Source of the DNA: Yoonia sp035117555
GTDB lineage: Bacteria; Pseudomonadota; Alphaproteobacteria; Rhodobacterales; Rhodobacteraceae
NCBI RefSeq assembly: GCF_035117555.1
Contig: NZ_JAYKPK010000001.1
Location: forward strand, 1 to 64,000
Reading direction: 5' to 3'
Length of the DNA stretch: 64,000 bases
Positions within the stretch are counted from its first letter, which is position 1. Each line of letters starts with the position of its first letter. Positions 33,415 to 42,657 of this stretch are shown in pieces. The position numbers were made by a program, and so were the translations under genes. The notes beneath the pieces are model-generated. The model was not told the origin of the DNA. It was given only the letters and a program-made list of their open reading frames with translations, and made no database searches.

Positions 33415-34203
33415 ATGTCCCACGAATTGTCACCGATCGAGACTGCCAAATTCGTCGCCGCGAAACAGGCGACACAATATGTCAAATCCGGCATGAAAGT
33501 CGGGCTTGGCACCGGCTCTACCGCCGCCTGGCTGGTGCAATGTCTGGGCGAGATGGTCCGCAACGAAGGGCTGAAGATCAAAGGCGTGCCGACATCCAAC
33601 CGCACGGCAGAGATGGCGCGCGAGGTCGGGATCGAGATCATCACGCTGGACGAGGCGAAATGGCTCGACCTGACCATCGACGGGACCGATGAATATGACA
33701 GCCATCTGAACCTGATCAAAGGCGGCGGCGGCGCGCATCTGCGGGAAAAGGTCGTGGCCACAGCCAGTGACCGGATGATCGTGATCGCCGATGCCTCCAA
33801 ACAGGTGGCGGCGCTGGGGGCCTTCCCGCTGCCGGTCGAGGTGTTGCCCTTTGGCATGCATACGACCCGGACGCTGATCGAAGATGTGCTGACCGGCGCC
33901 GATGTGCTAGGCCGCGAAGTGACCCAGCGGATGCAGGGCACGGACCCTTATATCACCGACGAAGGCAATTTCATCCTTGATCTGCACCTCAAGCGGATCG
34001 GCAATCCGCAGCATCTGTCGATTGCACTGAACCAGATCCCGGGTGTGGTTGAAAACGGGCTGTTCATCGACATCTGTGATATGGTCATCGTCGGTCATGG
34101 CACTGGCCGGGTCGAAGTGCGCGACATCAGCAACAACGCCAGTGAAGTGCTGCAATATGATGTGCGCGACGATGAGAATATTTTTGCGCGGCTGGCTGAT
34201 TAA
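33415..34203 (+). CDS. rpiA: Ribose-5-phosphate isomerase A
   Basis: Interconverts ribose 5-phosphate and ribulose 5-phosphate. The 262 residues contain VGLGTGSTAAWLV (phosphate loop), TIDGTDEYD with the catalytic Asp pair, KGGGGAHLREKVVA with the catalytic Glu, and DEGNFILD. The start at 33415 follows CGGAGCCCCC. It precedes the glutathione reductase gene by 33 bases, so rpiA-gor probably form one transcript. Confidence 0.97.
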   Translation: MSHELSPIETAKFVAAKQATQYVKSGMKVGLGTGSTAAWLVQCLGEMVRNEGLKIKGVPTSNRTAEMAREVGIEIITLDEAKWLDLTIDGTDEYDSHLNLIKGGGGAHLREKVVATASDRMIVIADASKQVAALGAFPLPVEVLPFGMHTTRTLIEDVLTGADVLGREVTQRMQGTDPYITDEGNFILDLHLKRIGNPQHLSIALNQIPGVVENGLFIDICDMVIVGHGTGRVEVRDISNNASEVLQYDVRDDENIFARLAD

Positions 34204-34236
34204 TCTTCAGGTCACACCGCAACCCAAGGAATTAAA

Positions 34237-35673
34237 ATGACTTTTGACTATGATCTTTTTGTCATCGGCGGCGGTTCTGGCGGGGTGCGTGCCGCGCGTG
34301 TGACCGCAGCAACCGGCGCCAAGGTCGCTTTGGCCGAAGAATTCCGCATGGGCGGGACCTGCGTGATCCGGGGCTGCGTGCCCAAAAAGCTGATGGTTTT
34401 TGCGTCCAGCTATTCCGAAATGTTCGATGATGCCCGCGCTTATGGCTGGGATGTGGAGGATGGCCCGTTCAACTGGCCCCGGTTCCGCACGGCCTTGCAC
34501 AAGGAGCTTGACCGGCTGGAAGGGATTTATCGCAAGATGCTGGCCAATGCCGGGGTCGAGGTTTTCGATGCCCGCGCCAGTCTGAAAGATGCGCATACGA
34601 TTACCCTGTCCACCGGGCAGGAATTGACAGCAAAACATATCCTGATCGCCACCGGCGGGCGGCCTGTGCTGCCCGATATTCCGGGCGCGGAACTGGGGAT
34701 CACGTCCAACGATATCTTCCTGTTGGAAGACTTGCCGAAATCGATCCTGATTATCGGCGGCGGCTATATCGCATCAGAATTCGCAGGCATCCTCAATGGC
34801 CTGGGCGTTGACGTGACGCAATTCTACCGCGGTGCGCAGATCCTGCGCGGCTTTGATGACGAAGCCCGCGGGCTGGTCGCCGAAGGCATGCGCGACAAAG
34901 GCGTGAACCTGCATCTGGGCACCAATATCGTCGAAATGCGCGCCGCCACTGAGGATGATCTGCAAGGTGAAGGGATGAGCGCCCCGATTGAAGAGGGCAA
35001 ACCCACCTCGGTCGCATCCGGCAAACCCGCCAAGGGAATCTGGGTCAAGGCGACCAATGGCAAAGAAGCGATCTATGATCAGGTCCTGTTTGCCACTGGC
35101 CGTGCGCCCAATACCGAAAACATGGGGCTGGATCAGGCCGGTGTCGCCACCGGGCGGCATGGCGAAATCATCGTCGATGATTACAGCCAGACCGCCGTGC
35201 CCTCGATCTACGCTATCGGAGACGTGACCGACCGTGTCCAGCTGACCCCTGTCGCGATCCGCGAAGGTATGGCATTCGTAGAGACTGTGTTCAAAGGTAA
35301 CCCGACCAAGACCGATTATGATCTGATCCCTTCGGCAGTCTTTACCCAGCCCGAACTTGGCACCATCGGCCTGACCGAAGAACAGGCGCGCGAGATTGAA
35401 CCGGTCGAGATTTACTGCACGTCCTTCAAACCGATGAACCATGCCTTTGCCGGACGCAGCGACCGTGTCATGATGAAACTGGTCGTCAGCATTGAAACCC
35501 GCAAGGTTCTGGGCTGTCATATCGTCGCAGACCACGCAGGCGAGATGATCCAGCTGGCCGGCATCGCGATCAAGATGGGCGCAACAAAAGAAGACTTTGA
35601 CCGCACTGTCGCCGTTCACCCCACCATGGCGGAAGAACTCGTGACAATGAAGGACCCCGTCCGCAGCGCTTGA
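34237..35673 (+). CDS. gor: Glutathione-disulfide reductase
   Basis: NADPH-dependent flavoenzyme of 478 residues. FAD-binding GGGSGGVRAARVTA is followed by the redox disulfide GGTCVIRGCVPKK, the NAD(P)-binding IIGGGYIASEFAGIL, the FAD site YAIGDVTDRVQLTPVAIREG, and the dimer-interface HPTMAEELVTM with the catalytic His-Glu. An insert of roughly 30 residues (DDLQGEGMSAPIEEGKPTSV region, about 240-270) in the NADP domain is longer than in E. coli Gor. It maintains reduced glutathione in the cytoplasm. Confidence 0.95.
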   Translation: MTFDYDLFVIGGGSGGVRAARVTAATGAKVALAEEFRMGGTCVIRGCVPKKLMVFASSYSEMFDDARAYGWDVEDGPFNWPRFRTALHKELDRLEGIYRKMLANAGVEVFDARASLKDAHTITLSTGQELTAKHILIATGGRPVLPDIPGAELGITSNDIFLLEDLPKSILIIGGGYIASEFAGILNGLGVDVTQFYRGAQILRGFDDEARGLVAEGMRDKGVNLHLGTNIVEMRAATEDDLQGEGMSAPIEEGKPTSVASGKPAKGIWVKATNGKEAIYDQVLFATGRAPNTENMGLDQAGVATGRHGEIIVDDYSQTAVPSIYAIGDVTDRVQLTPVAIREGMAFVETVFKGNPTKTDYDLIPSAVFTQPELGTIGLTEEQAREIEPVEIYCTSFKPMNHAFAGRSDRVMMKLVVSIETRKVLGCHIVADHAGEMIQLAGIAIKMGATKEDFDRTVAVHPTMAEELVTMKDPVRSA

Positions 35674-35750
35674 TAAAGCATTTGCAGGACACACATGACC
35701 AATCAAGGCCCGGTTCGCCGGGCAAGGCTGAAAGGAAGCATAGGGAAGAG

Positions 35751-36917
35751 ATGGCAGGAAATTCAGGAGGCCCCTGGGGCGGCGGCGGAAACAACGGCGG
35801 AGGCGGCAATGACGGCGGTCGCAACGATGGTGGCCGCAACAATGGCGGCGGGCGCAGACCCGGCAGCGATGGCCCCAACATCCCCGAGATTGACGATCTG
35901 GTCAACAAAGGCCGCGAACAACTGCGCGTCCTGATGGGTGGCGGCGGAAACCGTGGCAATGCCAATGGTACTGGCGGCGGCGGCAATGGCCCGAAACTGA
36001 CGCGCGGCACTGTCGGAATCGGGATTCTGGCGCTGGCCGCATTGTGGCTGTTTGCGTCTTTCTACACCGTTCGTCCGGAAGAACGCTCTGTCGAGCTGTT
36101 CCTTGGCAGCTATTACAGCACGGGTGAGCCGGGCCTGAACTTTGCGCCTTGGCCTATCATCACCCGCGAAGTGATTGCAGTCTCGACCGAACGGACCATC
36201 GACATCGGTGAAAGCGCCACCCGCCGTGATCCGGGGCTGATGCTGACCGGCGATGAAAACATCGTCGATATCGATTTCCAGATCGTGTGGAATATTGTTG
36301 ATCCGCAGCTTTATCTCTTCAGCCTTGCTGACCCGCCCCAGACCATCGCGGCCGTGTCGGAATCTGCAATGCGTGAAATCATTTCCCAATCGGAACTCGC
36401 ACCTATTCTGAACCGTGACCGTGGTGCCATTGCCGACCGGCTGCAGGAGGATATTCAAGCCTCTCTCGACAGTTTCCAGTCCGGCGTGAACATCATCCGT
36501 GTCAACTTTGACAAGGCCGATCCGCCGGAACCTGTCATCGCGGCCTTCCGTCAGGTGCAGGATGCGCGACAGGAACGTGACCGTCTGCAAAACGTCGCTG
36601 ACGCCTATGCCAACCGCGTGGTTGCGGAAGCACGTGGTCAGTCAGCACAGGTCCTTGAACAGGCCGAAGGCTACCGTGCCCGCGTCGTGAACGAAGCGGT
36701 CGGTGAAGCCAGCCGCTTTACCTCGGTGCTTGCAGAATATGTGCAGGCCCCGGATGTGACGCGCAAGCGGATCTATCTGGAAACGCTGGAAGGTGTTTTG
36801 GGTGATGTCGACATCATCATGATGGATGAAAGCGCAGCAGGCAGCCAGGGCGTCGTGCCTTATCTGCCGCTCAATGAAATGCGGCGCACACCCGCCGCAG
36901 CAGAAGGAAGCAACTAA
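35751..36917 (+). CDS. hflK: FtsH modulator HflK
   Basis: SPFH/band-7 inner membrane protein that forms a cage with HflC around the protease FtsH. Of 388 residues, the first ~90 are Gly/Asn/Asp/Arg-rich with short repeated GGN/DGG units. A transmembrane helix follows (VGIGILALAALWLFASFYTV, about 92-111), then the band-7 domain (EERSVELFLGSYY; DIDFQIVWNIVDPQLYLF) and a helical C-terminal region (QERDRLQNVADAYANRVVAEARGQ). Start at 35751. The stop overlaps the hflC start by one base (TAATG). Confidence 0.95.
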   Translation: MAGNSGGPWGGGGNNGGGGNDGGRNDGGRNNGGGRRPGSDGPNIPEIDDLVNKGREQLRVLMGGGGNRGNANGTGGGGNGPKLTRGTVGIGILALAALWLFASFYTVRPEERSVELFLGSYYSTGEPGLNFAPWPIITREVIAVSTERTIDIGESATRRDPGLMLTGDENIVDIDFQIVWNIVDPQLYLFSLADPPQTIAAVSESAMREIISQSELAPILNRDRGAIADRLQEDIQASLDSFQSGVNIIRVNFDKADPPEPVIAAFRQVQDARQERDRLQNVADAYANRVVAEARGQSAQVLEQAEGYRARVVNEAVGEASRFTSVLAEYVQAPDVTRKRIYLETLEGVLGDVDIIMMDESAAGSQGVVPYLPLNEMRRTPAAAEGSN

Positions 36918-37870
36918 TGCGGAAAACAGCTCTACTTATCCCCGCGTTGGTCGTGATCATCGTCGTCGCGTTTTCGTCGGTCTTTATCGTCGATGAACGC
37001 GAAAAGGCGCTGGTGCTGCAATTCGGTCAGATCGTGAATGTGAAGGAAGAACCCGGTCTTGGGTTCAAACTTCCGCTGATTCAGGAAGTCGTGAAATACG
37101 ACGACCGTATCCTCAGCCGTGATCTGGACCCGATCGAGGTGACGCCCGCCGATGATCGCCGTCTGGTGGTCGATGCTTTCGCCCGGTTCCGGATCTCTGA
37201 TGTTGAGCAGTTCCGCCGTGCTGTCGGTGCCGGTGGGCTTGCAGCCGCGTCGCAGCGGCTGGACAGCATCCTGCGCGCCAACACCCGCGAAGTGTTGGGT
37301 TCGGTATCGTCAAACGACATCCTGTCCACTGATCGTGCCGCTTTGATGCTGCGCATTCGCAACGCGGCCATCACAGAGGCCGAGGCGCTGGGTCTGCAGG
37401 TTCTGGACGTGCGGCTGAAACGGACTGATCTGCCAGAGGCCAACCTCAACGCTACTTACGAGCGGATGAAGGCCGAACGTGAACGCGAAGCGGCCGATGA
37501 AATCGCCCGTGGTCGCGAAGCGGCCCAGCGGATTCAGGCGCAGGCCGACCGCACCGTGGTCGAACTGGTGTCCGAGGCTGAACGTGAAAGCCAGATCATT
37601 CAGGGTGAGGCTGATGCCGCGCGAAACGAAATCTATGCAACGGCCTTTGGCGAAGACCCGGAATTCTTTGAATTCTATCGGTCCATGACCGCCTATCAGC
37701 GGGCTTTGCAGGGTGGGAATACGATGATGGTGATGTCGCCGGAAAGCGAATTCTTCAACTACCTGCGGTCTGCCGAAGGCGCATCCTCGCTCAGCGCGGG
37801 CGCCGATACCGGCACCGGGACGGCTGTGCCTTCCCTGCCGCAGCCGGAAGAAGAAGCAGCGTTGCAGTGA
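36917..37870 (+). CDS. hflC: FtsH modulator HflC
   Basis: Partner of HflK, 317 residues, with an N-terminal signal-anchor helix (LLIPALVVIIVVAFSSVFIV). The band-7 domain (EREKALVLQFGQIVNV; GLGFKLPLIQEVVKYDDRIL) is followed by a coiled-coil region (RMKAEREREAADEIARGREAAQRIQAQADRT) and the conserved YRSMTAYQRAL. A Ser/Gly/Pro/Glu-rich tail of about 35 residues follows. It is translationally coupled to hflK and followed by degP, a grouping that joins membrane and periplasmic protein quality control. Confidence 0.95.
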   Translation: MRKTALLIPALVVIIVVAFSSVFIVDEREKALVLQFGQIVNVKEEPGLGFKLPLIQEVVKYDDRILSRDLDPIEVTPADDRRLVVDAFARFRISDVEQFRRAVGAGGLAAASQRLDSILRANTREVLGSVSSNDILSTDRAALMLRIRNAAITEAEALGLQVLDVRLKRTDLPEANLNATYERMKAEREREAADEIARGREAAQRIQAQADRTVVELVSEAERESQIIQGEADAARNEIYATAFGEDPEFFEFYRSMTAYQRALQGGNTMMVMSPESEFFNYLRSAEGASSLSAGADTGTGTAVPSLPQPEEEAALQ

Positions 37871-37893
37871 TTTCTGCGCAAACTGAAACAAAG

Positions 37894-37913
37894 GGCCAGC
37901 CGTTGTGCTGGCC
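37894..37913 (+). terminator. Terminator-like hairpin after hflC
   Basis: Stem GGCCAGC / GCTGGCC with a six-base loop, flanked by A-rich bases upstream and TTTT downstream, 23 bases after the stop. It probably separates hflC from degP at least partly. Confidence 0.75.
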
Positions 37914-38045
37914 TTTTGCATTTGAAAAGGCCCAATGATCACTTGGCAGTGAGGGGGATTGCAGAGTTTTATTCCGGCTTTAACTTCATATTATGTTTTC
38001 GGTGAGATGTTCTGATCATCCCGCCCAACCTGAGGGAGATTTTTC

Positions 38046-39512
38046 GTGAAATCCAAGGCTGTCGCTATCCAACAAGACACGGGTCGCCTGCGCATTCTGG
38101 TGACCGCATTTTTCACGACGCTGGCATTGGCGCTGGCGTTCGTGGTGATGCAGGCCAATGCCGTGCTGTCGCAGGAACGTCCCGCGACTTTTGCCGATCT
38201 GGCCGAACAGGTCAGCCCATCGGTCGTCAATATCACCACCAGCACAACGGTGGCAGAACGTGTCGTCCCGCCGGGCATCGTGCCCGAAGGCTCGCCGTTT
38301 GAAGAGTTTTTTAACCAAGGTCCACGGGGTGGTCCGCAACGGTCATCCGCGCTGGGGTCTGGTTTCGTGATCTCTGATGACGGGTTCATCGTCACCAATA
38401 ACCACGTCATCGAGGGCGCCGATGAAATCCTGATCGAATTCTACTCCGGCGAAGAACTGCCCGCAGAATTGATCGGCACCGACCCCAACACCGATCTTGC
38501 CGTGCTGAAAGTTGATGCCACCGATTTGCCATTCGTCACATTTGGCGACAGCAATGGCGAAGGCGCGCGCGTCGGCGATTGGGTCGTCGCAATGGGCAAC
38601 CCGCTGGGCCAAGGGTTTTCGGTCTCTGCCGGGATCGTGTCCGCACGCAACCGGGCGCTTTCTGGCACCTATGATGATTACATCCAGACCGATGCCGCCA
38701 TCAACCGGGGCAATTCCGGCGGGCCGCTGTTCAACATGGATGGTGAGGTGATTGGCGTGAATACCGCGATCCTGTCGCCCACCGGCGGATCGATCGGGAT
38801 CGGCTTTGCGATGTCGTCTGAGGTTGTGACCAATGTTGTCGATCAGCTGATCGAATTCGGTGAAACCCGCCGTGGGTGGCTGGGTGTCCGCATTCAGGAT
38901 GTGACACCGGATATGGTTGCGGCAATCGACGGTTTGGACACAGCACGTGGCGCGCTGGTCACTGATGTGCCCGCCGGCCCGGCAGAGGATTCGGGGATGC
39001 TGTCCGGCGATGTCATCCTGATCTTTGAAGGGGTCGAGATCGAAGATACCCGCGAACTGGTCCGTATCGTCGGCAATTCGCCCGTTGGCAAGGAAGTCCC
39101 GGTGACTGTCCTGCGCGACGGCGAAATGGAAGAGCTGACCGTGGTGTTGGGCCGCCGTGAAACGTCAGAAGCGACAGCTTTCCCTGCTGCCGCCCCGGAA
39201 GAAGCACCCGCCGAGCCATCCGAAGTGCTGGGCCTGTCGCTGTCCCCGATCACACCGGAGCTGAGCGAGCAATTCTCGCTGAGTGTCGAGGAGGGGCTGG
39301 TTATCACCGGTATCTCCCCTGATTCGGACGCCGCATCCAAAGGCCTGATCGAAGGCGATGTGATCACCGAAGCCTCGCGTCAGCCGGTCAGTTCTGTGGC
39401 AGAGTTGCAGGAGCAGATCGACGTTGCGGTCGATGCCGGACGGACATCCATCCTGATGCTGGTCCGTCGTGGCGGCGATCCACGGTTTGTGGCGCTGGTG
39501 CTGGAAGAGTAG
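38046..39512 (+). CDS. DegP/DegQ (Do) family periplasmic serine protease
   Basis: Periplasmic protease/chaperone of 488 residues. An N-terminal hydrophobic signal/anchor segment (TAFFTTLALALAFVVMQANAVLS, about 18-40) is followed by the trypsin-like domain with catalytic His in TNNHVIEGAD, Asp in NTDLAVLKV and Ser in GNSGGPLFN. Two PDZ domains follow (RGWLGVRIQDVTPD and the C-terminal LGLSLSPITPE). A Pro/Ala/Glu linker joins the PDZ domains. Its place right after hflKC is common in alphaproteobacteria. Confidence 0.95.
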   Translation: MKSKAVAIQQDTGRLRILVTAFFTTLALALAFVVMQANAVLSQERPATFADLAEQVSPSVVNITTSTTVAERVVPPGIVPEGSPFEEFFNQGPRGGPQRSSALGSGFVISDDGFIVTNNHVIEGADEILIEFYSGEELPAELIGTDPNTDLAVLKVDATDLPFVTFGDSNGEGARVGDWVVAMGNPLGQGFSVSAGIVSARNRALSGTYDDYIQTDAAINRGNSGGPLFNMDGEVIGVNTAILSPTGGSIGIGFAMSSEVVTNVVDQLIEFGETRRGWLGVRIQDVTPDMVAAIDGLDTARGALVTDVPAGPAEDSGMLSGDVILIFEGVEIEDTRELVRIVGNSPVGKEVPVTVLRDGEMEELTVVLGRRETSEATAFPAAAPEEAPAEPSEVLGLSLSPITPELSEQFSLSVEEGLVITGISPDSDAASKGLIEGDVITEASRQPVSSVAELQEQIDVAVDAGRTSILMLVRRGGDPRFVALVLEE

Positions 39513-39532
39513 GCTTTGCTGCTCATCATTCG

Positions 39533-39563
39533 ACAAAGGGCGGTCCGGTGGACCGCCCTTTGT
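39533..39563 (+). terminator. Rho-independent-type terminator after degP-like gene
   Basis: Perfect 14-base stem beginning ACAAAGGGCGGTCC with a three-base loop, 20 bases after the stop, and a short T-rich tail. Confidence 0.85.
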
Positions 39564-39638
39564 GTTTGGTGTCTGCGCTATCCAAACGCCGGGCCGCCAA
39601 GTACAAACGTGGCAATGATGTAATGAAAGACCACCACC

Positions 39639-40235
39639 ATGGCCATTGAACCGATCCATTTGTCGGGCAGATATGTCACACTGGCGCCCCTGATGCGCGA
39701 TCATCACGACGGGCTTGTCGCCGCAGTGCAGGATGGTGCGCTTTGGCAATTGTGGTACACGACCATCCCCACACCCGATGCGATGGAAGCAGAGATTGAT
39801 CGGCGGCTAACCCTGCAGGCGGCCGGGACGATGCTGCCCTTTACCGTGCTGGAGGCGGCCACCGGCAAGGTGGTTGGCATGACCACCTATATGAACATCG
39901 ACGCTGACAGCCCGCGGGTGGAAATCGGGTCCACATTCTATGCCAGCAGCGTGCAGCGCACGTCGCTGAACACCGAAGCGAAATTGCTGCTGTTGTCCCA
40001 TGCGTTCGAAGACCTGGGGTGTCTCGCCGTTGAATTCCGCACGCATGTCATGAACCAGCAAAGCCGCCGCGCGATTGAACGGCTCGGGGCCAAGCTTGAC
40101 GGTATCCTGCGCCAGCATATGCGGATGCCGGATGGCAGCCTGCGCGACACTTGCGTCTATAGCATCATCGCCTCCGAATGGCCGATGATCCGCCGCGCGC
40201 TGACCTATAAGCTCGATCAATATAGCGCGCCATGA
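39639..40235 (+). CDS. GNAT family N-acetyltransferase (RimJ/RimL-like)
   Basis: Acetyltransferase of 198 residues. The start LSGRYVTLAPLMRDHHDGL, the middle strand VVGMTTYMNIDADSPRVEIGSTFYASSVQRTSLNTEAKLLLLSHAFEDLG and the CoA-binding/substrate region NQQSRRAIERLGAKLDGILR are those of RimJ/RimL-like proteins, which acetylate protein N-termini or small amines. The acceptor is unknown. It follows the degP terminator by 75 bases. Confidence 0.88.
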   Translation: MAIEPIHLSGRYVTLAPLMRDHHDGLVAAVQDGALWQLWYTTIPTPDAMEAEIDRRLTLQAAGTMLPFTVLEAATGKVVGMTTYMNIDADSPRVEIGSTFYASSVQRTSLNTEAKLLLLSHAFEDLGCLAVEFRTHVMNQQSRRAIERLGAKLDGILRQHMRMPDGSLRDTCVYSIIASEWPMIRRALTYKLDQYSAP

Positions 40236-40327
40236 CGCGCGCCCTGCGGCAAGATTTACGCTGGCCCCGCAGGGTCGCGTCATTTAGGAACGCAGGGAAC
40301 ATCATTCTTACTGCAAGGGACCGGAAA

Positions 40328-40651
40328 ATGGCGAAAATCACTTATGTCGAACATGGCGGCAAGGAACATATCGTGGATGTGCCCAATGGCCTGACTGTCA
40401 TGGAAGGTGCGCGCGACAATGGCATTCCGGGGATTGAAGCGGATTGCGGCGGTGCCTGCGCCTGTTCGACCTGCCATGTCTATGTTGATGATGCATGGGT
40501 CGACAAACTGCCCGCCAAGGACGCGATGGAGGATGACATGCTCGATTTCGCCTTCAAGCCCGATCCCGTCAAATCGCGCCTGACCTGCCAGTTGAAGGTC
40601 AGCGATGCGCTGGACGGTCTGCGGGTGCAGATGCCGGAAAAGCAGATTTAG
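40328..40651 (+). CDS. 2Fe-2S ferredoxin, adrenodoxin/FdVI type
   Basis: Electron carrier of 107 residues. The cluster ligands are Cys in DCGGACACSTCH (spacing C-x5-C-x2-C) and the fourth in RLTCQL, as in the ISC-linked/adrenodoxin family; the VYVDDAWVDKLPAKDAMEDDMLDFA stretch is typical. It could serve iron-sulfur assembly or a monooxygenase. The start at 40328 (MAKITYVEHGG) is the family start; the 32 upstream codons are not conserved in character. Confidence 0.93.
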   Translation: MAKITYVEHGGKEHIVDVPNGLTVMEGARDNGIPGIEADCGGACACSTCHVYVDDAWVDKLPAKDAMEDDMLDFAFKPDPVKSRLTCQLKVSDALDGLRVQMPEKQI

Positions 40652-40747
40652 GGTCGATCGCGTCTGACTGAACTTGGGCAATCCGGGGATTTTCCGGCTG
40701 TCGCCTATTTCAAGTAAGGCTTTGATAACATAGCACATATCGCAGAA

Positions 40748-40761
40748 TTGCCAATTGGCAA
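40748..40761. repeat. 14-base palindrome downstream of cobS
   Basis: TTGCCAATTGGCAA is a perfect palindrome followed on the plus strand by CTTTTTC, in the gap between the convergent ferredoxin and cobS genes. It could be a weak terminator for the ferredoxin transcript or a regulator site; nothing decides between these. Confidence 0.4.
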
Positions 40762-40802
40762 CTTTTTCGCCACGGCAGTTGCACAGCGGATTGCGCGACG
40801 CT

Positions 40803-41591
40803 CTATGCCAGCATGGATGCCACGGCGACCAGCAACGCGACTTCGGTCAGTTGCTGGATCGCGCCAAGGATATCGCCGGTCTGTCCGCCGATCTTGGCCT
40901 TTGCAATCAGGGCGCAGAGCGTTGCCACGATGGCGGCGAGGATCACTAGCGGCAGATAGCCGGTGACCACTGCCAACCCGGCCCCCAACCCGATGGCGAG
41001 CCAGACCGTGCGCGCCGCAGGTCGCCCGACAGCGCGTGACAGCCCGTCACCACGCGCATGGGGCAGGGCAGCCATGACGCCCACCATGCCTGCCCTGCTA
41101 AGCCCTGCGATGACGATCAGCACCAGCGCAAAGCCATCAGCCCCGGCAATCGCGACCAGCCCGAGCCAGCGCAATAACAGCGTCAACGCCAGCGCGATCA
41201 CACCATAGCTGCCGATATGGCTGTCTTTCATGATGGCCAGTCGGCGCGCCTTGTCCCAGCCGCCCCACAGCCCGTCCGCGCTATCGGCCAGCCCGTCTTC
41301 GTGCATCGCCCCGGTCAGCACCACCGCCAGCGCCAGCGCCAAGGCGGCGCTGATCGCTGCTGGCACACCGAGCCACAAAAGCAGGGCCAGCGTGACCGCC
41401 TGTTTCAGCCCGATCACCATGCCCGCCAGCGGATAGGCCCAGGCCGCCGCCGCGCCGCGCGCTGCGGCCTTGTCGCTATCCACCCGCACCGGCAACCGTG
41501 TCAGCAAGCCAAGGGCGGCGGGCAGGTCGATTGCGGCGATCAGTTTGGTGTCGGGATTGGTCAAGGTGATGCCCTTTGCGGCTCTTTCCAT
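40803..41591 (-). CDS. cobS: Adenosylcobinamide-GDP ribazoletransferase
   Basis: Last step of the cobalamin lower-ligand assembly: joins alpha-ribazole to adenosylcobinamide-GDP. It is an integral membrane enzyme of 262 residues with many hydrophobic helices. The family motif MHEDGLADSADGLWGG (Asp-rich) follows LTGAM, and the LGLLTRLPVRVD opening is typical. The start at 41591 has no clear ribosome-binding site; a TTG nine codons later is an alternative. It is divergent from cobT across 50 bases. Confidence 0.92.
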   Translation of the reverse strand: MERAAKGITLTNPDTKLIAAIDLPAALGLLTRLPVRVDSDKAAARGAAAAWAYPLAGMVIGLKQAVTLALLLWLGVPAAISAALALALAVVLTGAMHEDGLADSADGLWGGWDKARRLAIMKDSHIGSYGVIALALTLLLRWLGLVAIAGADGFALVLIVIAGLSRAGMVGVMAALPHARGDGLSRAVGRPAARTVWLAIGLGAGLAVVTGYLPLVILAAIVATLCALIAKAKIGGQTGDILGAIQQLTEVALLVAVASMLA

Positions 41592-41641
41592 CTCTGCGCT
41601 GATCGTTAGACAGTAGAGGCAACTTTCGCAACGAGGACCTG

Positions 41642-42652
41642 ATGCGCGCAGCTTTCACCACCCTGTCTGAATTCCGCAATCTGCTGTCACAGATGCCCGT
41701 CGCGGATGCCGCTGCGGCCGCCAAGGCGGCTGACCGCAACCGGCAATTGACCAAACCGCCCGGCGCCTTGGGCCGCCTGGAGGATCTGGCGATCTGGTAT
41801 GCCGGCTGGCGCGGCAATCCGCGCCCAGTGATCGCAGCGCCGCAGGTGATCATTTTTGCGGGCAACCACGGTGTTTGTGCGCAGGGCGTCTCGGCCTTTC
41901 CGGCAGAGGTGACGGCGCAGATGGTCACGAATTTCGAACATGGCGGGGCGGCGATCAATCAACTTGCCAAGGCGGCGGGGGCAAGGATGGATGTGCATGC
42001 CTTGTCGCTGGATCAGCCGACAGCGGATTTCACCCAAGCGCCCGCGATGACCGAAGCTGAATTGCTGGACGCCTTGCAGAAAGGCTGGGATGCGGTTGAT
42101 CCGCAGGCTGATCTGCTGGTCACCGGCGAAATGGGTATCGGCAACACCACATCGGCGGCGGCGCTGGCGGCGGCTTTGTTCGGTGGCAGCGGGGCCGACT
42201 GGGCCGGGCGCGGCACGGGCGTGGATGACGCGGGCCTCGCGCGCAAGATCGCGGCGGTCGATGCCGGGCTGGCGCTGCATGCGCCGACAGATCCGCTGGA
42301 GGCCCTGCGCTGCCTTGGCGGGCGCGAATTGGCGGCGATGGCCGGGGCGATGGCTGCGGCGCGGCACTATCGCATTCCGGTGATCCTTGACGGGTTTATC
42401 TGTTCAGCCGCAGCGGCCGTGCTGGCAAAACTGACACAAGATGCGCTGGATCACGCGGTTGCGGGCCATCTGAGCGTGGAAGGCGCGCATGAGCGGCTGC
42501 TGGACGCTTTGGGCAAAACACCATTGCTGTCGCTTGGTCTGCGGCTGGGCGAGGGATCAGGCGCTGCCGTCGCCATCAGCATTTTGCAGGCCGCCGTCGC
42601 GTGTCATTCGGGCATGGCGACCTTTGCAGAATCAGGTGTCAGTGACGCCTGA
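41642..42652 (+). CDS. cobT: Nicotinate-nucleotide--dimethylbenzimidazole phosphoribosyltransferase
   Basis: Forms alpha-ribazole phosphate for cobalamin. The 336 residues show KPPGALGRLEDLAIW, FAGNHGVCAQGVSAFPAEVTAQM, GEMGIGNTTSAAALAAALFGG (phosphate site) and the catalytic Glu near the end in the family's SVEGAHERLLDALGKTPLLSLGLRLGEGSGA segment. Together with divergent cobS it supplies the lower-ligand branch. I looked for a cobalamin riboswitch in the 50-base gap and it is too short to hold one. Confidence 0.95.
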   Translation: MRAAFTTLSEFRNLLSQMPVADAAAAAKAADRNRQLTKPPGALGRLEDLAIWYAGWRGNPRPVIAAPQVIIFAGNHGVCAQGVSAFPAEVTAQMVTNFEHGGAAINQLAKAAGARMDVHALSLDQPTADFTQAPAMTEAELLDALQKGWDAVDPQADLLVTGEMGIGNTTSAAALAAALFGGSGADWAGRGTGVDDAGLARKIAAVDAGLALHAPTDPLEALRCLGGRELAAMAGAMAAARHYRIPVILDGFICSAAAAVLAKLTQDALDHAVAGHLSVEGAHERLLDALGKTPLLSLGLRLGEGSGAAVAISILQAAVACHSGMATFAESGVSDA

Positions 42653-42657
42653 TTTGA

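Noticed and set aside
33270..33941. N-terminal extension of sdaA by 224 codons
   Set aside because: It would lie over rpiA on the opposite strand; the family start and GAGGTG place the start at 33269.
41592..41641. Cobalamin riboswitch between cobS and cobT
   Set aside because: The gap is 50 bases, too short, and no B12-box sequence is visible.
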